Of a stretch of 50,290 nucleotides of DNA, positions 27,026 through 37,600 are shown one piece after another. Both the position numbers and the translations under genes were made by a program. The notes under the pieces were generated by a model that did not search any database, was not told where the DNA came from, and saw nothing but the letters and a program-made list of their open reading frames with translations. The DNA lies in NCBI GenBank assembly GCA_017399445.1, contig JAFQCM010000015.1, positions 1-50,290 on the forward strand, read 5' to 3'. Origin of the DNA: Lachnospiraceae bacterium. Its GTDB lineage: Bacteria > Bacillota > Clostridia > Lachnospirales > Lachnospiraceae. How positions within the stretch are numbered: position 1 is the stretch's first letter; every line of letters starts with the position of its first letter.

Positions 27026-27853
27026 CTATTTTACATCTGCTTTTTGAAAATGTAACGTTCCAATTCCTAATGCCGCCACAATCCAGATAATTGCTGAAAC
27101 TGTTGCACGAATAGCAAAACTGCTGTCTATATCTGTGGAAGGACAATTAGAAATCAAATCTACAATCCAATAATCAGAAACCTTCACCTCTAACTTAAAA
27201 TAATATAAAACTGCGTCAAGCCCTGCTGTGATAAGAGAAGAGAATGTAAGCATACATATGCTAATTGATATTCCTGCTCCCAGATTTCTGCACAACTGGC
27301 TGATAACAGTAACAATTCCAGCAAATGCTGCTCCTAATAAAAGCTGTATTCCGGCATAGTAACAAAGATTTTTACAAACTTCATAGCTAACTTTCTCTGG
27401 ACCTATGAACAGAATTCCCAAAAACAAAGTTGCAACTGTCATCAGTACCATCATTAAAATGGCAGATATTATAGTTGATATATACTTCACACCAAAAATC
27501 TTTCCTCTGTTATGTCCTTTTCCAACAATATTCTTTATTGCTCCATTTGCATATTCACCGTATGCAAAAATAGCAACGAATACAGTAATAATAATACTTC
27601 CAAAGCTTCCAAACATCATCTGTATAATCTCTAAAATACTTTGCCCACTCCAGAAATCCGGCATTGTTTCCTGACTGGTTTCTTCTACAACAACCCCATA
27701 AGTTCCATTTGCTAATTCCCCTTGTTGAATTTTATCCGCTAACATAAGCATTCCATAAAAAAGCATAACAACTGCCACCAAAGCAATACAACATATGTAT
27801 AAACATTTACTTTTTCGTAATTTATAAACTTCTCCACGTAATAAATTAATCAT
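27026..27853 (-). CDS. ABC-2 type transporter permease
   Basis: This 275-residue permease has six likely helices: about 17-37, 88-110, 133-157, 170-200, 205-230 and 250-268. The N-terminus MINLLRGEVYKLRKSK is typical of ABC-2 permeases of the bacitracin/lantibiotic-immunity kind, and a conserved FAYGEYANGAIKNIVGKG follows helix 2. The start overlaps the ATPase gene by 8 nt. It probably exports or removes a peptide antibiotic or lipid-active compound. The substrate is not determinable. Confidence 0.88.
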   Translation of the reverse strand: MINLLRGEVYKLRKSKCLYICCIALVAVVMLFYGMLMLADKIQQGELANGTYGVVVEETSQETMPDFWSGQSILEIIQMMFGSFGSIIITVFVAIFAYGEYANGAIKNIVGKGHNRGKIFGVKYISTIISAILMMVLMTVATLFLGILFIGPEKVSYEVCKNLCYYAGIQLLLGAAFAGIVTVISQLCRNLGAGISISICMLTFSSLITAGLDAVLYYFKLEVKVSDYWIVDLISNCPSTDIDSSFAIRATVSAIIWIVAALGIGTLHFQKADVK

Positions 27854-28757
27854 TTTCTTTACCTCCCAATAAATCCATAAAATAGCTTTCCAAATCCTGA
27901 CCTGCCAGATAACTTTCTTTGATATTGACACCGCCTATAATTAACTCCCGATTTATCTGTTCCTGCATATCAAAATTGTCAAATACTCTTATTACTCCTT
28001 GTTTTGGAACATCAAAATTGTCAATATGAAGTTTATCTTCCAAAATACTTACTGCCAGTTCATCATTATCTACTATTAGTTTTTGGCATCTTCTACATCT
28101 GTCGCTTAGTTCTGCAGCTTCAAATTCTTCAACCAAGACACCTTTTCTGATAATTCCATAATGTGTAGCTATTTTTGAGAGTTCGCCTAAAATATGACTT
28201 GAAATCAATATGGTAATGCCCTTTTCCCTGTTTAGTTTTAAAAGAAGTTCCCTGATTTCTTTAATTCCTTCCGGATCCAGTCCGTTAATTGGCTCATCCA
28301 AAATCAGAAAATCCGGATTGCAAAAAAGAGAAATTGCAATTCCAAGTCTTTGCTTCATACCCATCGAAAAATTCTTTACCTTTTTCTTATTTGTATCTGC
28401 CAGTCCAACAAATGCCAGCATATCATCTACTGCCTGCTTGTTTGTAATGCCAAAATTTCTTCTGATTACTTCCAAATTTTCTCTTGCTGTCATATTGGCA
28501 TACACCCCTGGATTTTCAATCAGACTTCCCATTCTTTTTCTCTGATTTTCCAAATCACTTGAACCAAATAATTCAATAGTTCCCTCTGTTGGTGCTGCAA
28601 GTCCTGCCACCATTCGCATAAATGTGGTCTTTCCAGCTCCATTTTTACCAATAAAGCCATAGATTGCACCCTTTTTTACATGCATACTGACACCATGAAC
28701 TGCTTTATGTTCTCCATATACTTTTGTGACATCTTTCGTCTTTAATACATAATCCAT
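27846..28757 (-). CDS. ABC transporter ATPase (bacitracin/lantibiotic-resistance type)
   Basis: This 303-residue ATPase has Walker A GKNGAGKTT (about 37-45), signature FSMGMKQRLGIA, Walker B FLILDEPINGLDPEG and a C-terminal extension (about 215-303) as in BcrA-type exporters. I chose the ATG at 28757, preceded by AAGGG, over the longer frame from 28796. It overlaps the permease gene, forming one unit. The 157-bp gap to the upstream regulator gene is AT-rich and may carry a separate, regulator-controlled promoter. Confidence 0.9.
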   Translation of the reverse strand: MDYVLKTKDVTKVYGEHKAVHGVSMHVKKGAIYGFIGKNGAGKTTFMRMVAGLAAPTEGTIELFGSSDLENQRKRMGSLIENPGVYANMTARENLEVIRRNFGITNKQAVDDMLAFVGLADTNKKKVKNFSMGMKQRLGIAISLFCNPDFLILDEPINGLDPEGIKEIRELLLKLNREKGITILISSHILGELSKIATHYGIIRKGVLVEEFEAAELSDRCRRCQKLIVDNDELAVSILEDKLHIDNFDVPKQGVIRVFDNFDMQEQINRELIIGGVNIKESYLAGQDLESYFMDLLGGKEND

Positions 28758-28914
28758 CTGTATTACCCTTATTTCCTTTCTATTTTTACCTGACATTGCC
28801 TGGTCAAATCTGTTGTTTCCATTGCTCTGTCTTGCTATGTATTAATCATATCAGCCCACACTTTAGAAACTTTAGGAAAAGTATAAAGAAATCATAAAGT
28901 TTTTTCGTTTATCA

Positions 28915-29637
28915 TTATTTCATTTTAAATCCTATTCCCCAAACAGTTTCAATATAGGTTTCCTCACTATTTGCCTTTGCCAACTTTTGTCGTATATTGC
29001 TGATATGAACATTTACAGCATTGTCTTCTCCTAAAAACTCTTCATTCCATACCGATTCATAAATGTTGTTTTTGGTAAATACCTTCCCTGGATTTTCCAT
29101 TAGAAGTTCCAAAATTAAATATTCTCTGCGTGTTAACCGTACTTCATTTCCTGCCACTGTAATGCGAAATTCTTCCGGTTCCATAAGAATATCTTTATAT
29201 TGTAGTTTTCTTCTGTTTTCTTCTTCTAATGGTTCCTTATTATTTTCCTGATTCCAGATTGCAATGCTTTTTCCGCTGCGCCGCAATACTGCTTCTAACC
29301 TTGCCAGCAGCTCTTCTGTATCAAAAGGTTTGGTAATATAGTCATCTGCTCCGGAGCGAAGCATGGATACTCTTGTTTGTATATCTTCTTTTGCAGAGGA
29401 AATAATAACCGCAATCTCTGGATGTTCTTTTTTCATTTTTAAAAGCAAGTCTTCCCCATTCATTCCTGGAAGCATCAAATCCAGAATCATGGCTGCCGGA
29501 AGTTCTCTTTCTATATAAAATAAAGCCTCTGTCCCGGAAAATGCCTGAGCGGTTTCGTATCCATTCTGCTGCAACAATTCCTTTAACATATGGCTAATAT
29601 CGTTGTCATCTTCTACAATTAATATGTAATTCGTCAT
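28915..29637 (-). CDS. OmpR-family response regulator
   Basis: This 240-residue regulator has a receiver (about 1-120; Asp pair in VEDDND, phospho-Asp in LDLMLPGMNG, Lys in TKPFD) and a winged-helix DNA-binding domain (about 145-240; LTRREYLILELLMENPGKVFT and VNVHISNIRQKL). AAGGAG precedes the ATG. It heads the module with the ABC transporter and kinase, so its targets likely include the promoter of the ATPase gene. Confidence 0.94.
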   Translation of the reverse strand: MTNYILIVEDDNDISHMLKELLQQNGYETAQAFSGTEALFYIERELPAAMILDLMLPGMNGEDLLLKMKKEHPEIAVIISSAKEDIQTRVSMLRSGADDYITKPFDTEELLARLEAVLRRSGKSIAIWNQENNKEPLEEENRRKLQYKDILMEPEEFRITVAGNEVRLTRREYLILELLMENPGKVFTKNNIYESVWNEEFLGEDNAVNVHISNIRQKLAKANSEETYIETVWGIGFKMK

Positions 29638-29723
29638 GTTTTCTCCTTGTTTCTTTCCTGTTCTGTCTAAAGTATTATAGCATAATCAGTATTTCATTCA
29701 ATTTTTTTCCAACAACTCAAAAT

Positions 29724-29749
29724 AGTCTATGTTTATTACAACATAGACT
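29724..29749 (-). terminator. Hairpin terminator after the DUF3021 gene
   Basis: AGTCTATGTT (29724-29733) pairs with AACATAGACT (29740-29749) around a TATTAC loop. On the minus strand it is followed by ATTTTG. It lies about 90 nt beyond the DUF3021 stop. Confidence 0.6.
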
Positions 29750-29837
29750 TGTATTTTGATTTAATGTTTCTTCCAACAATTTTTCAGAAGCAATAATGTT
29801 AATACATCATTTTTCCTATCATAAAATAGTATTACTA

Positions 29838-30269
29838 CTATTTCCCCTGCAATCTCATTAATTGCTCAGTCATTTGTTTTGCGGATAAATAATTTTGAAT
29901 CCAGTCAATTACATGTGCAAAGACATATACCACAAAAATACTAACTCCCATTATAAGCATCAGCCTGTATTGTTTCTCACCAAGCTCTGTGTTGTAAAAT
30001 GCCACAAAAAGAATAAGAACTTCTATTAAAATAAACTGTATTATCTTACGAATAATAAACTCTTTTGTGGTCATCTCTCTCTTTGAATACATAACAGCGA
30101 TAGGAAGAACTCCACACACTCCATAAATCAAAGGTACAGCAAATACTTCATATCCAAAGGTTGTTTCTGGTTCAAAACATGAACCCATCACAAACATAAC
30201 AATTATAATTAACGTAACCAATGTAAAATAGGATGTAAGCATTTCCTTTATCATTTTTTTCCCATACAT
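29838..30269 (-). CDS. DUF3021 family membrane protein
   Basis: This 143-residue protein has four hydrophobic helices (about 13-30, 40-60, 74-92 and 100-120), in the pattern of DUF3021. Members are commonly encoded next to a LytTR regulator, as here, and are thought to modulate it at the membrane. Its ATG overlaps the regulator's stop (TAATG), so the two are translationally coupled. The C-terminal tail (SAKQMTEQLMRLQGK) is a charged cytoplasmic helix. The biochemical role is unknown. Confidence 0.85.
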   Translation of the reverse strand: MYGKKMIKEMLTSYFTLVTLIIIVMFVMGSCFEPETTFGYEVFAVPLIYGVCGVLPIAVMYSKREMTTKEFIIRKIIQFILIEVLILFVAFYNTELGEKQYRLMLIMGVSIFVVYVFAHVIDWIQNYLSAKQMTEQLMRLQGK

Positions 30270-30715
30270 TAAAATTTTTCTCCTTTCAGCGCCTTTTTCA
30301 GTTCCGGCACATATTTTCTGGAAATAATAATTTCTTCTCCACTTTGCAAAACAGCCATAAACCTTCCATTTAATATTGGCTTAATCGCCTTAACCTTCAT
30401 TAAATTCAAAAGAAGGGACTTAGAAACTCTGATAAAATACTTTTCTTTTAGAATTTCCTCTAATTCGTATAACTTTTGTCTTGTTTCATATACCTGATTC
30501 ACACTGTAGATAAAAACCTTATTGTCCACAGCCTCAATATAATGAACATCTACCACCGGAATCTCATATTGTTTGTCTTCTATCACTCCTGTTAGATGTC
30601 CCTGTCTGGATTTTACAAAAGTTACAATCTCTTTGACCTGTTCTGTCACTTCATGACAGCGAATTTCCAACTGTTCCGGCTGTTTTTTCGTGATTTTAAT
30701 AACTTTTATGTTCAT
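30269..30715 (-). CDS. LytTR-domain DNA-binding regulator
   Basis: This 148-residue protein has a LytTR domain (about 45-145). Typical motifs are VDVHYIEAVDNKVFIYS, LYELEEIL, FIRVSKSLLLNLMKV and ISRKYVPELKKAL. No receiver domain is present, so it is a one-component regulator, probably controlled through the coupled DUF3021 protein. GAGGAGCGG lies before the ATG. A 31-bp palindrome at 30751-30781, about 35 bp upstream, is a candidate operator for autoregulation. Confidence 0.9.
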   Translation of the reverse strand: MNIKVIKITKKQPEQLEIRCHEVTEQVKEIVTFVKSRQGHLTGVIEDKQYEIPVVDVHYIEAVDNKVFIYSVNQVYETRQKLYELEEILKEKYFIRVSKSLLLNLMKVKAIKPILNGRFMAVLQSGEEIIISRKYVPELKKALKGEKF

Positions 30716-30750
30716 TTGCCGCTCCTCTTACCTTGGAGAGTTTTATCTGG

Positions 30751-30781
30751 CTAGTATAGTATTTCAAAAATGCTATACTAG
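30751..30781. promoter_or_regulatory. Palindrome upstream of the LytTR gene
   Basis: CTAGTATAG-T-ATTT mirrors AAT-G-CTATACTAG over 31 bp with one mismatch. It touches the stop codon of the hydrolase gene and lies about 35 bp before the LytTR start. There is no T run after it on either strand, so an operator or overlapping promoter (it contains TATACT) is likelier than a terminator. Confidence 0.45.
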
Positions 30782-32143
30782 TTAATAACTTTCTTGTATC
30801 GTTACCTCACCGTCTCCTTTTAAATAACAGTTAAAATATGTAAGAACAATTCCATTCATTGTTTCAATACATTCTGTTTCATCAATGGTTCCTGTTCCCA
30901 ATAAAGATGCAAGTATTGGGGAAAATAAAGGTAAATCTGTAAAATTCATATGTCCGCTGCCTGCAAAATAAGTACGTTTACTATCAACTGCATTTTCCAG
31001 CACTACTGTATTTACATAAAGCTTTCCTGCTTCACTGCTTAATTGATAATGTTCTTCATTGTCAATTGCTAACAATGGTACTGGATAAGATTCTTCATAA
31101 AACTGATACTCTCCATTTTCAAAACCTAATTCTTCCCCTAACATAGTTCCATCAAGGTCAATGACTGCATCAATTCCCTCTCGTTCTCGTCCTACTGTTA
31201 CACTTGCTGCACCACCCAAAGAATGTCCCATCAAACCAATGGTATCCATATCCACCATAGAAAGTACCTTTTTAATTTCCTTTTCTGTTTCTTCTGCTTT
31301 GATAAACCATACATCCGAATTACAGCCTTCTGTCTTTGCCATTTCCACACTATTTAAAACATAATTAATATCTGCGGTACGAATTTCTATCCATTTTTGA
31401 GACATTTTCAGAATCTCTTCCTCTGTAGTACTGTCCTCGTTGGTCATCATAACTTCCTGCAGAAAATTAGGATTCACGGTAATAAGGTTACCTGCTGTAT
31501 CCTCTGTAAAAAAAGAATGATATGGATGGTCTAAGCTTATCACCACATAGCCATTGCTTACAAGTTCCATATAGGTGGAAACATTACTCTGATAATATCC
31601 AAATGCTCCATGAGAAAATATTACCAACGGGAAACTGTTTTCACCGGCATTTTCTATATCCGGATAATAAATGTGTACCGGAACTTCTCGTTTGCTTCCA
31701 TCGGTTTCAAAGGTTTCTGTTCTACTTTGGTCCACAAGAATAGCAGAAACCTCTTTTACCTGATATGTTCCTGTGGTTTCCAGCCCTTTATAGCCAGTAA
31801 AAAGAAATGATGGTATCAATGACAAAGCAAGTACTAAAATACTGCCTGCTGTACCTAATATTGTTCCAACCTTTGATTTACAGCCTGATGCTTTTTTATT
31901 CTTAAGCACATAAAAAATCACTGCAATCACCACACGTATCAGCAAAACTCCAAAACACATTTTAAATCTAAGATCCCATGCTACCCCTGGCAGAAGAAGT
32001 GTGAAAGCAAAAAGAACCATCTCTCCTACTCTGGCTACCACACGATTTCGGATCCACTGCACCTTTTCTTTTTGCTTTACAAAAGTAACAATTAATAATG
32101 CAATTTCAACTATAACAAATAATCCCAATAAAACAAATCCCAT
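30782..32143 (-). CDS. Membrane-anchored alpha/beta hydrolase (PAF-acetylhydrolase-like)
   Basis: This 453-residue protein has about four N-terminal helices (residues 1-120: MGFVLLGLFVIVEIALLI and three more) and then an extracellular or cytoplasmic alpha/beta hydrolase domain (about 150-440). The nucleophile serine is in GLMGHSLGGAAS, the oxyanion region in LVIFSHGAFG, and the C-terminal His in AGSGHMNFTD. The pattern resembles bacterial platelet-activating-factor acetylhydrolase/dienelactone hydrolase types, which cleave short acyl esters. I chose the ATG at 32143 with GGTGA upstream over a frame from 32272. The physiological substrate is unknown. Confidence 0.82.
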   Translation of the reverse strand: MGFVLLGLFVIVEIALLIVTFVKQKEKVQWIRNRVVARVGEMVLFAFTLLLPGVAWDLRFKMCFGVLLIRVVIAVIFYVLKNKKASGCKSKVGTILGTAGSILVLALSLIPSFLFTGYKGLETTGTYQVKEVSAILVDQSRTETFETDGSKREVPVHIYYPDIENAGENSFPLVIFSHGAFGYYQSNVSTYMELVSNGYVVISLDHPYHSFFTEDTAGNLITVNPNFLQEVMMTNEDSTTEEEILKMSQKWIEIRTADINYVLNSVEMAKTEGCNSDVWFIKAEETEKEIKKVLSMVDMDTIGLMGHSLGGAASVTVGREREGIDAVIDLDGTMLGEELGFENGEYQFYEESYPVPLLAIDNEEHYQLSSEAGKLYVNTVVLENAVDSKRTYFAGSGHMNFTDLPLFSPILASLLGTGTIDETECIETMNGIVLTYFNCYLKGDGEVTIQESY

Positions 32144-32326
32144 AATAATCACCTGTTCCTTTCTTTGAATAAGATAACTATATATGGGATTTTTATTGTT
32201 TACAATATTTTGCTTGGTAAGATGCATTTTTCGTTGGTAAGATACACATTTTGTGTTTTTTCTCCCTAACACAGAACCATTTACCTAAAAAGAATTGTCC
32301 AAAACACAGCTATAATACTCTCCCAA

Positions 32327-33493
32327 TTACTCTGATGTAACATATTGATTATAAATCTCCACATGGTCATAAATACATCGCCAGCTGCTATAAGAACCTG
32401 CAGTGACACAAATATATGGGGTCTCACCTGCAAAAGTGCCATAACTCACAGCACAGCTTTGAGACTGTGCTACATACCCTGTTTTTGCACAAAGTACCTG
32501 ACCACCGGTATCTTTATCCTCAATTCTACGTAAAAACCAATTAGAAATAATAATTCCCTCCGGATGCTCTGTTGTTGGAGTGGTTGTGTAAGTGTGGGCA
32601 GACAAAACTTTCTTACATAACTCATTCTGCACAGCCGCTTTCATAATCACAGCCATGTCATAAACAGTACAGTAATGATTTTCATCATAAATTCCCACAC
32701 AATTGGTAAAGTGGGCACTATCTGATAGTCCAAGTTCTTCCAACTTTTTGTTCATCAAATCTACAAATGCCTCATGAGATCCTGCCACATAGGTTGCCAG
32801 TCCTACTGCCGCATCACCACCGGAAGGCAATATGGTTCCATAAAACAAATCCCGAACTTTTACCTTTTCACCATCTAAAAATCCTACGGAACTACAATCA
32901 TTTGTATATGCATAGTCTGTAACCTCTAATGTCATTGTAAAGGTATCATCCAAATCCTCTTCTTTTATATGCTCCGCTGCCACCAATACCGTCAACACTT
33001 TTGTCATGGAAGCTGGACTGATTCTCTCCTTTTCTCCTTTTGCGGCAACAATGGTATCTGTGTTTTCATTCACCAAAATTGCATGGGAACTAAGCATGTT
33101 CTCACTATTAATGGTAATTGTATCCGCTGTGGATTCAAAGTTGTAAATTGGTGGTGTTGTTTTCTTTTCCTGGGTACCGGTTTCCACTGCTGCCATTTCT
33201 TCCTCTGCAATTTCCACTGGTTCTGATCCGCTAGTCTGTGCCACATTCTTCTCTGTTTTTTCCTTTACCTGTTTGTCATTCACATCCGACTTTTTGCCAG
33301 GCACTACAACAGCAACAATAATTATGATAAGAACCCCAAGTGCTCCTCCCAAAGGCAAAAGCTTTTTCATCATACGTCGCTGTCTCTCCTGACGGCGTTT
33401 TTCCTGACGCATACGCTCTATTCTCTCCGAGCGACGTGAAGATTGCTCTCTGTTTTTCTCTTTATTATCTCTATTATCTAAAAAAGGTTCCAT
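32327..33493 (-). CDS. D-alanyl-D-alanine carboxypeptidase (peptidase S11)
   Basis: This 388-residue penicillin-binding protein trims pentapeptide stems of peptidoglycan. All three active-site motifs are present: SPASMTK (SxxK), LPSGGDAA in the SxN-equivalent position and CAKTGYV (KTG). The N-terminus is unusual: about 40 residues of Arg/Glu-rich cytoplasmic sequence, one membrane helix (LGVLIIIIVAVVV) and an acidic linker to about residue 110. The ATG at 33493 follows a start-stop mini-ORF (ATGTAG) placed at the best ribosome site, so the true start is uncertain. Confidence 0.9.
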   Translation of the reverse strand: MEPFLDNRDNKEKNREQSSRRSERIERMRQEKRRQERQRRMMKKLLPLGGALGVLIIIIVAVVVPGKKSDVNDKQVKEKTEKNVAQTSGSEPVEIAEEEMAAVETGTQEKKTTPPIYNFESTADTITINSENMLSSHAILVNENTDTIVAAKGEKERISPASMTKVLTVLVAAEHIKEEDLDDTFTMTLEVTDYAYTNDCSSVGFLDGEKVKVRDLFYGTILPSGGDAAVGLATYVAGSHEAFVDLMNKKLEELGLSDSAHFTNCVGIYDENHYCTVYDMAVIMKAAVQNELCKKVLSAHTYTTTPTTEHPEGIIISNWFLRRIEDKDTGGQVLCAKTGYVAQSQSCAVSYGTFAGETPYICVTAGSYSSWRCIYDHVEIYNQYVTSE

Positions 33494-33745
33494 TCTACGC
33501 CTACATTTTCTCCTTTTATAAAATGATATGACTATTTCGTGAATGTGTTTTACCACGATTAGTAACCAATACCTATTCTAACACAATCACATAAATTACA
33601 AAAGGGTATGAGTAAACTATTTTGAAGAAAATATACTGAATGTTCCATATACATTCCCTTCTGTTATAAAGGTAAATATTAATGAGGATCTTTATATTAA
33701 TTTTTCAGATATTAGTAGATTGGTTTATTTGTAAACTAAAAACTC

Positions 33746-33798
33746 AAAAAAGCACCCCTGCAAGCTGCTAATATGCAGTCTGTAAAGGTGCTTTTTTT
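33746..33798 (-). terminator. Terminator after the double-receiver gene
   Basis: AAAAGCACC and GGTGCTTTT form the outer stem, with an inner CTGCA...TGCAG pair, and T runs on both strands. It follows the stop at 33849 by about 50 nt. The rest of the 33494-33848 gap shows nothing else I can name. Confidence 0.75.
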
Positions 33799-33848
33799 GC
33801 AAAAGTTATCTCTCTCCTAACCGTCTTTATATGCATTTTCTCTAACTT

Positions 33849-34613
33849 CTATTTTTTCAACGCTTCTTCAATAGACTCAAACAATCTTTCTCTATCTGGT
33901 GGCTTTAAAATATATCCGGCAGGTCTTGTTTGTAAAGCAGAATAGATATGTTCTTTATCTGACATACTTGTTAAAAATATTACAGGAATATCTTTCATAT
34001 CCTCATTTGCTTTTAACATTTCATAAGTTTCTTTACCATCCAAACCAGGCATTTCATAATCTAAAAGAATCAAATCCGGCTGCTTATTTGGAATAAATTT
34101 AATTGCCTGCTCACCAGAAGTTGCAATAAACACAGTATATTTTTCTTCCAAAATAGACTTCATATTTCGTAATAATAAAGGACTATCATCCACAATCAGA
34201 ATTTTTTTCGGTACCTGAACCTCTGACACATCAGACACCACCGGATTGGTAATTTCTAAATTAAGCATCTTATGGCATTTTTCCAATAATTCTTTCTTTC
34301 CCACTGGACGGAACAAATGGTCAAACTGTTTGCCTTCACAATATGCCTTATACTTTTCCCATTCCTCCCAAACTGCAATAAATATAACAGGAAGATAGGA
34401 ATGTTGCTTTTTCAGCCATCCAAGAATAGCTGTATCCAGTTCATCTATTCCAATCTGGTTTACAATGACCAAATCCGGCTTTATAATCTTTAGCATTCCT
34501 TTTACATTTTCAATTTCCTCAGAGCAGATCTGCACCTGAAAGTCATCCATAAGACATTCATTGAGACTTCGTATAATTTCGTTTATTTTCCCTATTAAAA
34601 GTACCTTCTTCAT
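33849..34613 (-). CDS. Double-receiver protein
   Basis: This 254-residue protein has two receiver-like domains. The first (about 1-118) is degenerate: it lacks the acidic pair and the phospho-Asp position reads VIVNQIG, so it is probably structural. The second (about 135-254) is intact, with IVDDSPL, phospho-Asp in ILLDYEMPGLDG and Lys in ILKPPD. There is no output domain. Its stop-start distance to the upstream hybrid kinase gene is 2 nt, so it is the likely phosphate acceptor for that kinase. Confidence 0.88.
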   Translation of the reverse strand: MKKVLLIGKINEIIRSLNECLMDDFQVQICSEEIENVKGMLKIIKPDLVIVNQIGIDELDTAILGWLKKQHSYLPVIFIAVWEEWEKYKAYCEGKQFDHLFRPVGKKELLEKCHKMLNLEITNPVVSDVSEVQVPKKILIVDDSPLLLRNMKSILEEKYTVFIATSGEQAIKFIPNKQPDLILLDYEMPGLDGKETYEMLKANEDMKDIPVIFLTSMSDKEHIYSALQTRPAGYILKPPDRERLFESIEEALKK

Positions 34614-34615
34614 TT

Positions 34616-37600
34616 TTATCCCTCCATTTGTTGTATTTGGATCCTAAGTTTTTCAGCACATTCTGTAACCTGTTCACTGTCAATATTTGTAACTGCTCCA
34701 CCAAGTTTTTCGATTAAAGGAAGCAATTTCGCAGGATATTTGAATTTTCCTATCTGTGCCATAATTTCATCTGCAGTATCAATCTCCATATCCTCCATAG
34801 CGCTTTCCAGTAAATTCAAAAATTCCCTAAACATTTTCAAATCTGCCTCTTCTTTTTCTATTTTTTCCTTTTCTTCCTCCACGCAAACTTTCAGCAGTTC
34901 CTTACAACTTCTCCATTGCTCTAAAAATACAGGGGTTACATTTATGATAACATCCTTTCGCTCATCTCTTGCAGCATATTCCAACATCTTTGCCACACCA
35001 CTTAGACTTAAAGCTCCAATCATGGCAGCAGAGCTTTTCATGGAATGTACTTTTACCCTATATTGTCGTATCATTTCCCTAAGCAGTTCTGTTTCTTCCG
35101 TCTTCTCAATCTGTCTGAAATATCCTTCTAATTCTTCTGCTTCCATATCTATCAGATGGTAATAATCCTTTATGGTAGCTTTTAGCACATTTATATCTTT
35201 TGTATGTAACAAAGCATATTCCCAATCCATTCCGTCCACATCCGGAAGGTCTATAATTACCGTCTCCCTAAGATTTTCTGTTTTCTTTTTTTTCTCATAC
35301 ACAATCTTATTTTCAGGCAATTTTTCCACTAACATTTTTTCCAGCTTTTCCGGATTAATTGGCTTGGGCACAAAACCATCAAAACCCTCGGACAAATACA
35401 TTTCTTTTGCTCCTGCTATGGCATTTGCCGTCAACGCTATTACCGGTGTATCACAACACAAATGATTTTTATCCTCTTGCATATGATGTAAGGTTTCGAT
35501 ACCATCCATTTCCGGCATCATATGGTCCAAAAAGATTATATCATATGCTTTTTCAGAAATCATATCTAAACATTCCTGTCCTCCGCAAGCTTCGTCAATT
35601 TTTACTTTTGTCTCTTTTAAAAGATTTACAAATACCTTTCTGTTTACCGCATTATCATCTACTACCAGTACCTGGGCTTCTGGTGCTGTAAAGGTTGCAT
35701 TATAAGAATATCCTTGCACCTGTTCGCGAATTCTTTCTTCCAGATTTCCAATAGGCTCTGAATCCACAATCTTTTGTTCCAGATGGAAAGAAAATTTTGT
35801 TCCCTTTCCGTAAACACTTTCCACTTGCAACTGACTTCCCATGAGTTCCAGCATCTGAATGGCAATACTCATTCCCAATCCTGTTCCTTCAATATTGCGA
35901 TTTCGTCCTTCTTCGATTCGTTCAAATTCCTTGAAAAGTTTGTCAATATCTTCTTCTTTGATTCCAATTCCTGTATCTTCTACTATAAATTTTAAAATAG
36001 CAGTATCTTCTCTTGTTTCCCCGCTTATATTCAGTGTTACGCCACCTTTTTCCGTGTATTTTACCGCATTATTTAGTAAGTTTACTAAAATCTGGCGAAT
36101 TCTTACATCATCTCCCCATAATCGGGAAGGTAATTTTTCATCCACATATAAATCCATGGTTAACTCTTTAGCTTCTGCTTTCATGGAAATCATGTTCATA
36201 ATGTCATGAATCATACTGCTAAAATCATATTCGATAGGAAGCAGTTCCATTTTTCCTGATTCAATCTTGGAAAAATCCAAAATGTCATTTATCAAGGCAA
36301 GAAGGCTCTGGCTGGCGTTTTGAATATCTATTGCATATTCTTTAATATTCTGTTCCTGGCTTTCTCTTAATATCATGGCATTCATTCCCAAAATTGCATT
36401 AATTGGGGTACGAATTTCATGAGACATATTAGCAAGGAACTTTCCTTTAGACTCACTTGCCAAAAGTGCCTTTTGCTTTTCTCTTTCCATTTGCCAGATT
36501 TCATGAATGGTATTCATTCCTGCAAAGAATAATAATATGATTAATCCTACCGCTAAAATTGCCCCACTAAAGGTTGTGGTTCTTTGGAAATACATAATCA
36601 TTTGGATAAAAGCAGCCATTACTGATGCCAAAATCCCCATAGAAACCCAGAAATATTCTTTCACATGGCCTTTCCATATATCCATTCCAATTGCAGCCCC
36701 CATGCAAACAAGTGCCACGGAACATACTATTGCCATATACTTAATGGTATCTGTATAATCTACCAGTTTCGTCATATGTAAAAATGTGCAGATTACAAAA
36801 TCAATGATTACAAGACTTGCTGCCGCTTGATACACTTTCTTATAACGATTTTTTTGAACTCCATTCATATATATCAAAAATGGTAATGGTAGCATCATAA
36901 GTGCCAAAAAAGCCATATCATTAATCACCGAAAGATTTGGTGAAATCATTTGGCGGAAAATAGAATTTGAAATCAGCCATATGGATGCAAGAAAAACTCC
37001 CCATCCCAGATATTCAAACACAATTTCTCTATGATAATATACCCGCAATATAACTCCTGCTAAAATGCTAACCAGTCCCAAAGTAAATGCAAACATTGCC
37101 ACAATCACTTCTGCTCCATGACTGCTCAGAAAATAATTCCAGACCCCAATTCTGTTTCCGTAATAAATGCTATAAAAAATACCCGAATAGGAGGAATCTG
37201 TTGCAACTTCCATTGTAAGCACTTTCCCTGCATCCTCTGGCGTAAGTTCTAAAAAAACATAGACCATTGCACTTATCTTTCCAAAAAGCCTTGTATTTTT
37301 TGTAGAATACTCTTTCCTTAAAACCCCATCCACATAAATGTTCATTTCCTGCTTTGCACTTCGAAAACACAAATAGGAATTATGAGGTATTTCTGTTGGC
37401 AGTGTTGTTTCCACCCTCATGGTTTCATTTCTTTCAATTTGATACTTTCCGGGAATTTCAATAGGAGTCTTGGAACCATCTTCTTTTATCCATGTCCAAC
37501 TTCCTGAAAATTCCTCGCACCGATATTCATTTTCTGAAATATCCGGTTCTAAAAATACTCCTCCCAAAATGAAGTATCCAAGAATAAGTATCATGAAAAA

